From: an uncultured Candidatus Saccharibacteria bacterium
Lineage (GTDB): Bacteria; Patescibacteriota; Saccharimonadia; Saccharimonadales; Saccharimonadaceae
Direction of reading: 5' to 3'
NCBI GenBank assembly: GCA_947305655.1
Contig: CAMZEA010000002.1
Location: forward strand, 47,484-111,483
Length of the DNA stretch: 64,000 bases
Shown here: positions 1-8,075 of the stretch, in pieces
How the letters are laid out: each line of letters starts with the position of its first letter
How positions within the stretch are numbered: the first letter of the stretch is position 1
Notes under the pieces: generated by a model
The model's database searches: none
What the model was told of the DNA's origin: nothing
The model's input: only the letters and a program-made list of their open reading frames with translations
Made by a program: the position numbers and the translations under genes

Positions 1-1
1 G

Positions 2-1366
2 AAGACGAAATTATTCAGTGGCGTAGACAATGATGCGGTCGACAAGGAGCCAAACTCCTGCGTTAGCCCAATCGATTATGCCCTTCCTGGCATGTTGCCA
101 GTACTCAACAAGGCGGCCGTCGAAAAAGCCGTTCGCGCCGGTCTCGCAATGAATTGTAAGATTAATCTTCTCAGCCGCTTTGACCGCAAGCACTACTACT
201 ATCCAGATTTGCCAAAGGGCTATCAGATTTCTCAGATGTATCAGCCAATTATTGGCGCTGGCGTCATTCATCTTCCAGACGGCAGTGACGTTCATATTGA
301 GCACGCGCACCTCGAAGAGGATGCTGGCAAACTCAGCCACTTCGGCAGCTATTCCCTCGTTGACTTGAACCGCGCCGGTACGCCACTCATCGAGATTGTT
401 TCGATGCCAGACATCCATTCCGCCGCGCAAGCTCGCGCTTACTGCGAAGAGCTTCATCGCCTCATGATGTACGCTGACGTCACGAACGGTGATCTCTACC
501 AAGGCAACATGCGCTTCGATGTAAACATTTCGATTTCCAATACCGATAAGCTCGGCACTCGTGCAGAGATCAAGAACCTCAACTCCTTCCGTAGCGTCGA
601 ACGTGCGGTTGAGTATGAATACAAGCGTCAGAAAGCATTGCTCGAAAAGGGTGAAAAGGTGGTTCAGGAAACCCGCGGTTGGAACGACGCAACTGGTAAG
701 ACCACTTCTCAGCGTAGCAAGGAAGAGGCACAGGATTACCGCTACATGCCAGAACCAGATGTCCCGCCAATCGTACTCGAGCAGAGTTATGTCGATAAGG
801 TTGCGACCGAGATGCCACTAATGCCAGCAGATTACCGCGGCAAGTTTAGCGTGCTCAATCTTGACGATAGCGCCGTTGAAGCAATCATTAATTATCCTGT
901 TCTTGCAAAGCGCCTCGCCGAAGTCTGCGAAAAAGACGTGAAGCTTGCGCCTAGAGTTGCCAACTGGTTCGCCAGTGTTTTGCTCGCTGAAGAAAACCTT
1001 GATAAGGATTTTTCGCTTGCAACTGGCGCCGAACTTACTGAGCTTTCCGAGATGGTCGAGAAGAAAGAACTCTCCTCTACCGCGGCGAAGGAAGTTCTTC
1101 TTGAGATGTACGACCATAAGAATACGTCAAAGACCCCGCATCAGCTCGCAAAGGAGATGAACCTTCTCCAGGAGAATGACACCGATGCGCTGTCGGCGAT
1201 TATTGATGAAGTTTTAGCAATGCCAGAATGCGCCAAGGCGGCGGAAGACGTCAAGAATGGCGAGATGAAGGCAATTGGATTCCTCGTTGGGCAAGTCATG
1301 AAGAAGTCGCAAGGAAAGGCAAACCCAGCTAGCGTTAACGAGTTAATTAGAAGTAAGCTATCATAA
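2..1366 (+). CDS. gatB: Asp-tRNA(Asn)/Glu-tRNA(Gln) amidotransferase subunit B, 5'-truncated by window edge
   Basis: Frame is open to the window start (..KTKLFSGVDNDAVDKEPNSCVSPIDYALPGMLPVLN..); GatB motifs IEHAHLEEDAGK, DLNRAGTPLIEIVS, YRYMPEPDVPP. Confidence 0.96.
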   Translation, partial: KTKLFSGVDNDAVDKEPNSCVSPIDYALPGMLPVLNKAAVEKAVRAGLAMNCKINLLSRFDRKHYYYPDLPKGYQISQMYQPIIGAGVIHLPDGSDVHIEHAHLEEDAGKLSHFGSYSLVDLNRAGTPLIEIVSMPDIHSAAQARAYCEELHRLMMYADVTNGDLYQGNMRFDVNISISNTDKLGTRAEIKNLNSFRSVERAVEYEYKRQKALLEKGEKVVQETRGWNDATGKTTSQRSKEEAQDYRYMPEPDVPPIVLEQSYVDKVATEMPLMPADYRGKFSVLNLDDSAVEAIINYPVLAKRLAEVCEKDVKLAPRVANWFASVLLAEENLDKDFSLATGAELTELSEMVEKKELSSTAAKEVLLEMYDHKNTSKTPHQLAKEMNLLQENDTDALSAIIDEVLAMPECAKAAEDVKNGEMKAIGFLVGQVMKKSQGKANPASVNELIRSKLS

Positions 1367-1375
1367 AGGAGAAAT

Positions 1376-2224
1376 ATGGCATACAAAAAAGCAACTAAAG
1401 CAGTGATTACCGACGCCGGTTTCGCTAGTCGCTTCCTACCAATTACCAAAACAATTCCAAAGGCGATGTTGCCACTTGGCCCAAAGCCAATCATGCAGTA
1501 CGTCGTCGAGGAATGTGTCGCTGGCGGCATCAAGGACATCATCATCGTCTCGACGCCAGAAGGCAAGCATATTTATGAGGACTACTTCAGCAACCCTTGC
1601 GAGAAGATTTACAAGCAGCTCGCTTCTCAGGGTAAACTTGATCGTTTCGAATCGGTTCGTAACGTACTCGAGATTGCAAACATCAAGGTAATTGAGCAGG
1701 ACCAGAGCTTGCCGTACGGCAATGGCAGCCCAATTGCGAGCGCAAAGCCTTATCTCAATGACGACGAGGCTTTCCTTGCTCTCTATAGCGATGACCTCAT
1801 CTTCGGCCAAGGCGACGTTTCCACTCTCATGGCCGCTCATGAAGAATATCCAGACGCAAAGGCGATTATTACCGCACAGGAAATGCCGCAGGAAGTCTGG
1901 AGCAAGTATGGCATGATTGCACTCAAGGACGAAAAGAAGATGACGCTCAGCCATATCGTCGAAAAGCCAAGCAAACCAGAAGACAGCCCAAGCAACCTCA
2001 CCTCTTATGGTCGCTATCTCCTCACGCCAGAGGTGTTTGCTCATCTCGATCCAAGCCAGACCGGTCTAGACAACGAGCTCTGGACGGTTGATGCGATTAC
2101 TAAACTCGCCAAGTCCGGCGACGTCATCGTAACTAAGAGCAAAGGAGAATGGTTGACCACAGGCGATCCAAAGAACTATTTCGCAGCTTACAAAAAATTT
2201 GAAGAAATGGAAGGTAAGAAATAA
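1376..2224 (+). CDS. galU: UTP-glucose-1-phosphate uridylyltransferase
   Basis: KAVITDAGFASRFLPITKTIPKAMLPLGPKPIMQYVVEE nucleotidyltransferase signature; SD aaaggag upstream. Confidence 0.93.
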   Translation: MAYKKATKAVITDAGFASRFLPITKTIPKAMLPLGPKPIMQYVVEECVAGGIKDIIIVSTPEGKHIYEDYFSNPCEKIYKQLASQGKLDRFESVRNVLEIANIKVIEQDQSLPYGNGSPIASAKPYLNDDEAFLALYSDDLIFGQGDVSTLMAAHEEYPDAKAIITAQEMPQEVWSKYGMIALKDEKKMTLSHIVEKPSKPEDSPSNLTSYGRYLLTPEVFAHLDPSQTGLDNELWTVDAITKLAKSGDVIVTKSKGEWLTTGDPKNYFAAYKKFEEMEGKK

Positions 2225-2496
2225 TGGAAACACCAGCTTGGATTTTGGTATTTATTCTTTCGGGGACGCTATTCCTGTTCCTACTCATTGGCATCATTTT
2301 GCTAGTGAAGCTTATTGGCGTGACGAAAGAAGCGAAGAAAATTATCGTGCAGGGTCAGAATATCGCAGAGAAAGCTGACGATATTGTCGACAATGTACGA
2401 GACATGACGACGATCGGTGGGCTAGTTAAACATTTCACCGAGAACTACATAAACAAGTCTGAAAAGAAAAAGAAAGCCAAAAAGGAGGATAAATAA
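2224..2496 (+). CDS. small single-TM membrane protein, DUF948-like
   Basis: N-terminal hydrophobic helix then amphipathic helix and Lys-rich tail; overlaps galU stop (ATGA-type coupling). Confidence 0.6.
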   Translation: METPAWILVFILSGTLFLFLLIGIILLVKLIGVTKEAKKIIVQGQNIAEKADDIVDNVRDMTTIGGLVKHFTENYINKSEKKKKAKKEDK

Positions 2497-2748
2497 ATGG
2501 CAGACAAGAAAAAAGCAGCAAAAAAGAGCGAGAAGAAAAGCAGCGGCGCTGGCAAATTCTTCTTGGGTGCAGCGCTCGGCGCAATCGGCGGAGCAATCGC
2601 CGGCATCCTAACCGCCCCAAAGTCCGGTAAGGAAACCCGCAAGGACATCGCTGAAGGTAGCAAGAAAGTTGCAAAGAAAGCAAAAGCAACCGTCAAGAAG
2701 GCTACTTCCGGCAAGAAGCCTGCAGCTAAGAAAACTGCAAAGAAATAG
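2497..2748 (+). CDS. YtxH-like small protein with histone-H1-like Lys/Ala tail
   Basis: FFLGAALGAIGGAIAGILTAPKSGKETRKDI matches YtxH-type glycine-rich TM; tail KKVAKKAKATVKKATSGKKPAAKKTAKK. Confidence 0.65.
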   Translation: MADKKKAAKKSEKKSSGAGKFFLGAALGAIGGAIAGILTAPKSGKETRKDIAEGSKKVAKKAKATVKKATSGKKPAAKKTAKK

Positions 2749-2757
2749 TTTTGCTAT

Positions 2758-2789
2758 AAAAAGAAGCCCTTTCGGGGGCTTCTTTTTGT
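2758..2789. terminator. intrinsic terminator between convergent genes
   Basis: aaaagaagccc-tttcg-ggggcttcttttt hairpin with T tract. Confidence 0.85.
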
Positions 2790-2790
2790 T

Positions 2791-3672
2791 CTAGCGGAAT
2801 AATCCTTTTTTCGCGGACTTAAACTGCTCGATGAGTTCTTTTTGTTTCTTCGTTAGATTCTTTGGAATCTCGACATTGACCGTAACGATATGTGGGCCAC
2901 GCTGATCGGAACCAAGGCGTGGTGCGCCGTGGCCAGAAAGCTTGAAATTGGTGCCCGGCTGAGTACCGGCTGGAACTTTCATACGAATCTTGCCGTCGAC
3001 GGTCTCAACATCAATCTCAGTGCCGAGAACGGCGTCGGCCATCGGAATAGTGACTTCGGAAAGGATAAGTTCACCCTCGCGAGTGAGATGCTTGTGGGCG
3101 CGAACACGGATCTCGACATAGAGGTCGCCGCGCTGACCATCGGCCGTTGGCGCTGCCCCGCCCTTGCCATTAAGACGAATCGATTGGCCGTCATAGATGC
3201 CGGCTGGAATTTTGAGCTTGACCTGCTGACCTTCGATTGAGATAGTCTTCGTCGTGCCGAAAATTGCATCTTCAAAATCAATCGTAATGCTGGTGCGGAA
3301 ATCCTGACCACGACGAGCGCCACGGAAACCGCCACCAAAACCGAAGATACTACCAAGAATATCCTCAAAACCACCAGCGCCACCAAAGTCGAAATTGAAG
3401 GACTGGCCATTGAAGCCGCCGCCGAATGGGTTGCCGCCGCCATCGCCGCCAACACCGGCATGACCGAATTGGTCGTAGCGACTGCGCTTGGTTTTGTCGC
3501 TCAAAACCGAGTAGGCCTCGTTGGCCTCTTTAAACTTCTCTTCAGCTGCCTTGTCGCCAGGGTTTTTGTCAGGATGGTATTTGACGGCGAGCTTACGAAA
3601 AGCTTTCTTGATTTCATCATCAGATGCGTCTTTTTTGACGCCGAGAACTTCATAATAATCACGTTTGCTCAT
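2791..3672 (-). CDS. dnaJ: DnaJ/CbpA-type J-domain co-chaperone lacking the zinc finger
   Basis: J domain with HPD ([10 protein letters not shown]), G/F-rich region, DnaJ C-terminal domain; no CxxCxGxG repeats. Start set at MSKRDYY (3672), not the longer ORF. Confidence 0.9.
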   Translation of the reverse strand: MSKRDYYEVLGVKKDASDDEIKKAFRKLAVKYHPDKNPGDKAAEEKFKEANEAYSVLSDKTKRSRYDQFGHAGVGGDGGGNPFGGGFNGQSFNFDFGGAGGFEDILGSIFGFGGGFRGARRGQDFRTSITIDFEDAIFGTTKTISIEGQQVKLKIPAGIYDGQSIRLNGKGGAAPTADGQRGDLYVEIRVRAHKHLTREGELILSEVTIPMADAVLGTEIDVETVDGKIRMKVPAGTQPGTNFKLSGHGAPRLGSDQRGPHIVTVNVEIPKNLTKKQKELIEQFKSAKKGLFR

Positions 3673-3690
3673 ACCTAAAAAGTATAGCAC

Positions 3691-3718
3691 TTAGCACTCT
3701 ACTAGGCAAGAGTGCTAA
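3691..3718. promoter_or_regulatory. CIRCE (HrcA operator) over the dnaJ promoter
   Basis: TTAGCACTC-N10-GAGTGCTAA inverted repeat; spacer is 10 nt by my count versus canonical 9; covers the putative -35 (TTGCCT, 3704-3709) with -10 TATACT at 3681-3686 (minus strand). Confidence 0.9.
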
Positions 3719-4662
3719 TTCATGACCATGATGCCAGCTACGATAAGCACGGAGGCGACGAGATAGCGAACAAGGACGCGCTTAGTCAGTCGCTTGCCAT
3801 GAATAAATTTTGGGAAGATTTTCCCGAGGAAAACCGTAAAGAAGAATGAGGCAAATAGGTTCGTGACCTTGCTCACGACCGTCATCATCGCGACGACCGG
3901 AACGAGGAGAAGACCATACTTGAACAGTAGCTCGGCGAGGAGGAATGAAAGATTATCGGCAATAAGCCCGAGACAATTTCGATTGTGTTTTTTGCTCGTT
4001 AAAAATACCGATTTGATTGCTTTGCGCCATTTGTGAAAACAGATGAATAATACTATGACGGTGACGGCCGAGCCAAGCGAGAAGAAAAAGAAACTTTGCG
4101 CGAATAGCGTAGTATCTGCGAGGATGCCGCGCGCAAAATAGACGAAGACAATATCCGAGAGGACCGAAAAGAATGCGGCAGTGAGAGTAAGGCGAATCAC
4201 TTTGAAGTCTGGATTCGTGCGCTCTTTTTTCGTCGCGCTCCCCGTCACTACGGTTGCAATGGCCGCCATGATAAAGAGGAAGCCAAGGCCCTGAGTGACA
4301 GTAATTGTTTCGCTGAGCACCATGACACCGAGGCCGAGCGAAATTAACGGACTAAGCTGGCTGAAAATAACGACATCCGCCGCATCCCCTTCTTGGAGGG
4401 CTTTGAATGAAAATACTGAACCGACCACGTTAATCGCGCCGGCAAGCACAAAGCCTAATGCTGTCGCGAGCGGCAAGAAAAATACAATGCGCCCAAAAAT
4501 CGCATACATTAGAACCATACTGAGAATAAAACATGGGAGACGGGCAATAATCAGGGCGCCAGCGCGGTTTTTCGGGAATGCCGTATCTACCAAAAAATTC
4601 TCAATGTAACTACCACTGGTATAGAATAACTGCGCAAAAATAGGAAAGATTGCCCACAACAT
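3715..4662 (-). CDS. EamA/DMT-family permease
   Basis: About 10 hydrophobic segments; GFVLAGAINVVGSVFSFKALQEGDAADVVIFSQLSPLISLGLGVMVLSETIT typical of EamA. Confidence 0.75.
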   Translation of the reverse strand: MLWAIFPIFAQLFYTSGSYIENFLVDTAFPKNRAGALIIARLPCFILSMVLMYAIFGRIVFFLPLATALGFVLAGAINVVGSVFSFKALQEGDAADVVIFSQLSPLISLGLGVMVLSETITVTQGLGFLFIMAAIATVVTGSATKKERTNPDFKVIRLTLTAAFFSVLSDIVFVYFARGILADTTLFAQSFFFFSLGSAVTVIVLFICFHKWRKAIKSVFLTSKKHNRNCLGLIADNLSFLLAELLFKYGLLLVPVVAMMTVVSKVTNLFASFFFTVFLGKIFPKFIHGKRLTKRVLVRYLVASVLIVAGIMVMN

Positions 4663-4679
4663 ACTATCATTATACCCTA

Positions 4680-5408
4680 TTAGCTGTCTTGGCGCTTAGC
4701 AACAGCGCTCGAGGAGCCGTCACCGTCAAAGTCGTCTTTGATTTCGCGGTTGAAAAGAATGGAAATCAGAGTTCCCAACTCCGCATAACCGAGAAGTTTT
4801 TCTTTCTCGTCAATAATCAATACGTAGTCCGTCCGGTTGCGTAAGAAAACGGCGAGAAGCTGCTCGAGCGAATAGTCGTAGCGCGCGAAGGCAACGCCGG
4901 TTTCCATGAGCTTCGAAACTGGCTCGGTCTTGCCGATGTGGAGAAGGTCAAGTTTGTCAGTACGAAGCAGGCCACAAACTTTGTCGTTACGGTTGAGGAC
5001 TGGAAAAACAGTGTCACCGGTCTTGTAGAGTTTGTCGAGTGTCAGCGGGCCGAGATTGTCTTTTTCGTTCAGGAACGTAATGTCGTCTTTCGGCATCATG
5101 ATGAGCGAGGCCTTACGCGACTTGAAAGACATGGCGCCAGAAATCAGGTTGCGATCGCGGATGCTGAGCGCCTCGGTCGGCGTGCGGCGAATTATTTCCA
5201 CGAGGTCCTTTTCAGACTCGGGCGTGTAGTTTTTATGCTCTTCCTTGATGGCGTTTTTTAACTTTTTGTCATACTCAGACTCAAGTTTTGCCTGGGCCGC
5301 TTCACGAGCAGCCTTGCCCTTCGCAATTGGGACGGCGCGGAAACGGTCGAAGTGACGGTCGAAAAAACCGACAAGTTTGGTCATTAACTTTTTCAGAAAT
5401 GACTTCAT
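4680..5408 (-). CDS. CBS-domain-pair protein, CNNM/CorC-like, without the transporter domain
   Basis: Two CBS-like repeats (TPTEALSIRDRNLISGAMSFKSRKASLIMMPKDDITFL; VFPVLNRNDKVCGLLRTDKL...DYVLIIDEKEKLLGYAELGTLI). Confidence 0.65.
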   Translation of the reverse strand: MKSFLKKLMTKLVGFFDRHFDRFRAVPIAKGKAAREAAQAKLESEYDKKLKNAIKEEHKNYTPESEKDLVEIIRRTPTEALSIRDRNLISGAMSFKSRKASLIMMPKDDITFLNEKDNLGPLTLDKLYKTGDTVFPVLNRNDKVCGLLRTDKLDLLHIGKTEPVSKLMETGVAFARYDYSLEQLLAVFLRNRTDYVLIIDEKEKLLGYAELGTLISILFNREIKDDFDGDGSSSAVAKRQDS

Positions 5409-5415
5409 GCTTTCA

Positions 5416-6165
5416 TTATATCAGAAAGTCTGAAATTGCCTTGACGACGGCCTCTGGGTTTTCGTAGTTAATAAGATGCCCCACGTTCTCGACCTTCATG
5501 AATTTTGCGCCATTTTTCTTTGCGCGCTCCTCGGCAAGATTGGCCGAAGTAAGACGGTCTTTGGCGCCCATAATATAGAGGATGTCCATTTGCTTTACTG
5601 GCACAGTCTGCTCCTTCATGGAAATCTTGATGTCTTCGATGAGACCGTTGCCGCTATTGACGTTGCCGGAGTATTTGTAGTGCATTTCATCGATTTTCTT
5701 GCTCTGCTTTTTGTCGGCAGTTAGATAGTGCGAGATGCAGAACGAGGCGAGCTTGCTACGCATAAGACCGAGGCGTGGGCGTGGCGGCAAAAGATGAAGG
5801 CCAAAATTAGTGAGCGCACAGCGAACATTGCTAGACTTCTGCTTGAAGTCAGAGCGGAAAATCGGGGAGATGAAGACGGCCTTTGGCTGAGTCTCGTCGA
5901 CATGATTAGAAAGATAGTGCGAGGCGATAATTGAGCCCATGGAATGCGCCACAATGAATGGCTTTTGCTTCTCATTTTTAACGAGTTTATGAATCCACTC
6001 TGAATAAGACTCAAGTGTTTTCTTGGTGAGACTATCTGCCGTGCCATAACCTGGCAAATCCGGATTTACAACATCAAAGCCCTTCTTTTCGAGCATCTCG
6101 GCGACTTCTTGGAGCCCATGATGGTCGCCGCGAAGACCGTGGAGTAAAATGATTTTCTTTTTCAT
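5416..6165 (-). CDS. alpha/beta hydrolase
   Basis: HGLRGDHHGLQ, nucleophile elbow AHSMGSIIA, C-terminal VGHLINYENPE. Confidence 0.8.
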   Translation of the reverse strand: MKKKIILLHGLRGDHHGLQEVAEMLEKKGFDVVNPDLPGYGTADSLTKKTLESYSEWIHKLVKNEKQKPFIVAHSMGSIIASHYLSNHVDETQPKAVFISPIFRSDFKQKSSNVRCALTNFGLHLLPPRPRLGLMRSKLASFCISHYLTADKKQSKKIDEMHYKYSGNVNSGNGLIEDIKISMKEQTVPVKQMDILYIMGAKDRLTSANLAEERAKKNGAKFMKVENVGHLINYENPEAVVKAISDFLI

Positions 6166-7097
6166 ATTCTAGATATAACCTTTCTCGCCTCGGCGATTGT
6201 TTTTGTTTGCATGAGCTCGGCGCGCAGGTCCGATGCTCCCGGAAAATTATTAATATAAATCTTATAAAAATGCTTCAATGGGTCGTATGGATGGAGGTCG
6301 TATTTCTCGTAAAGGTCGAGGTGGTAGCGCATGAGATCAATTAGCTCCTCGCGAGTGTGCTCTTTCGGCGTTTTTTCGAAACAATACGGGTTTTGGAAGA
6401 CGCCGCGGCCGATCATGATGCCATCAGCGCCCTGCTCCACAAACTTTTGCGCGTCCGCGGCGGACTTGATATCGCCATTAATAATGAGCTTCGTATCTGG
6501 AGAAAGCTGGTTTTTTAGCGCGACAATTTCCGGAATGAGTTCGTAGTGCGCGTCGACTTTGGACATTTCTTTCTTCGTGCGGAGATGAACCGTGAGGGCG
6601 GCCGGGTGCTCCTCGAGGAGATTCGCAAGCCAAGCCTTCCATTCGTCAGTTCTTGTATAGCCGAGGCGGGTTTTGACGGATACGGTGATGCCCTCGACGG
6701 ACTGGGCTACCCTTAAGATTTCCTTCGCGAGTTCCGGAGTGCGAATGAGGCCAGAGCCACCGCCAGTCGCCACAACGTGGCGCTCTGGGCAGCCCATATT
6801 AATATCTACGGCCTGGAAGCCGAGATTTTTGACCGCCTCAACAGTTTCCTTGAACATTTCTGGATTTTTACCCCAGATTTGGGCGACAATTGGCTGCTCG
6901 GACGGCTCAAATTTTAGGCGTTCGAGCGCATTCGGGCGGCCTTTTTCGCTCGAGTAGCTATTGACATTCGTAAACTCCGTAAAAAAGATATCCGGGCGGG
7001 CGGCTCGGGCGATCACTTGGCGAAAGGCGATATCTGTTACGCCCTCCATTGGAGCGAGGCAGGTGAAGCCTTTTTCGAACTGAGACCAGAAATTCAT
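6162..7097 (-). CDS. dus: tRNA-dihydrouridine synthase
   Basis: APMEGVTDIAFRQV, DINMGCPERHVVATGGGSGLI, VKTRLGY, INGDIKSAADAQKFVEQGADGIMIGRG. Confidence 0.93.
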   Translation of the reverse strand: MNFWSQFEKGFTCLAPMEGVTDIAFRQVIARAARPDIFFTEFTNVNSYSSEKGRPNALERLKFEPSEQPIVAQIWGKNPEMFKETVEAVKNLGFQAVDINMGCPERHVVATGGGSGLIRTPELAKEILRVAQSVEGITVSVKTRLGYTRTDEWKAWLANLLEEHPAALTVHLRTKKEMSKVDAHYELIPEIVALKNQLSPDTKLIINGDIKSAADAQKFVEQGADGIMIGRGVFQNPYCFEKTPKEHTREELIDLMRYHLDLYEKYDLHPYDPLKHFYKIYINNFPGASDLRAELMQTKTIAEARKVISRI

Positions 7098-7117
7098 CAG
7101 AATAATTATATAATAAG

Positions 7118-7146
7118 TTGACTTTTTACGCTATCTGTGGTATAAT
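7118..7146 (+). promoter_or_regulatory. near-consensus sigma-70 promoter
   Basis: TTGACT (7118-7123) -17 nt- TATAAT (7141-7146), preceded by TG; about 100 nt leader to 7254. Confidence 0.8.
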
Positions 7147-7253
7147 CAAGCTATACATTACTTGCACCTTAACGTTTAACTACTTATAATTATCGTTTTG
7201 GTGTTTTTGATTTTTCTTCAACAAAAAAAATAAAACAAAGGGGGGTAAAGACC

Positions 7254-8027
7254 ATGAAGAGAAATTTACGAATGATATCCATGATGGTGGTCTTAGCACT
7301 CGTTGCTGGCCTCCTCGCTGGATGCACAGAGCCTACAGGCTCATCAGTAAGCGACAATCGTGAGACAACAGCGACTGGCGAGACAATGTCTGGCGTCAAT
7401 CCCGATGTCTCCGAGCCTAACCAGAGCATCGCATCAGATGCCTTGGTAACGGATCCGACAACGGAATCAACAACTGAAACAACGGCACAGAACGGTAATA
7501 GCTATACTCTGTATGGCAAGACGTTCAATCTCTCCGTTCACCTCGAAGATTATTACTACGAGATGGAAGGCAGCGATTACACATACTTCAACCTTGAGGA
7601 GTTTATGGGCCATTATGGCTTAGTAGACAAATCAGGTAGAAAGTTTATGTGCGATCATAATGCTTACGGGGACGGAACTATACTCGTAGAGTTCGACACG
7701 CTGAATTCCAGCCAGCATAATGAAGCAAGCGGAAATAAAGTCTGCACATATTGCGACTTGCGTTTCCCCTATTCTTCTGGCAGCATATCTGCTATCGCAG
7801 GAGGTTCTGCCGGAATCGACACAACTGGTGGCGTTTTTGAAGTAAATGGGTGCATCTCCGCAAAGGGCAATCCTCTTTCGGCATGGTGCCTAACTTATTC
7901 AGAAATCGTCGTATTAGCTGTTTTGCTTGATTGCTATCAGCAGACGGGCGACACGGCTAGCGCAAAGGCGCAGCTTGGAGAAATCTTCGACATAAAGGCC
8001 AGCACGACAGACACGGTTATAGTATAA
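7254..8027 (+). CDS. secreted lipoprotein of unknown function
   Basis: Signal peptide plus lipobox LLAGC; Thr/Ser-rich linker; strong SD ggggggt; Cys pair CTYCD. Confidence 0.75.
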   Translation: MKRNLRMISMMVVLALVAGLLAGCTEPTGSSVSDNRETTATGETMSGVNPDVSEPNQSIASDALVTDPTTESTTETTAQNGNSYTLYGKTFNLSVHLEDYYYEMEGSDYTYFNLEEFMGHYGLVDKSGRKFMCDHNAYGDGTILVEFDTLNSSQHNEASGNKVCTYCDLRFPYSSGSISAIAGGSAGIDTTGGVFEVNGCISAKGNPLSAWCLTYSEIVVLAVLLDCYQQTGDTASAKAQLGEIFDIKASTTDTVIV

Positions 8028-8039
8028 GTATTAACAAAG

Positions 8040-8073
8040 AATAACCCCTCGCATAAAGCGGGGGTTATTTTTG
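8040..8073. terminator. bidirectional intrinsic terminator
   Basis: ataacccc-tcgcataaagc-ggggttat followed by T tract. Confidence 0.85.
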
Positions 8074-8075
8074 TG

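Noticed and set aside
1436-2044. 202-aa minus-strand ORF opposite galU
   Set aside because: Antisense shadow ORF; galU frame is unambiguous
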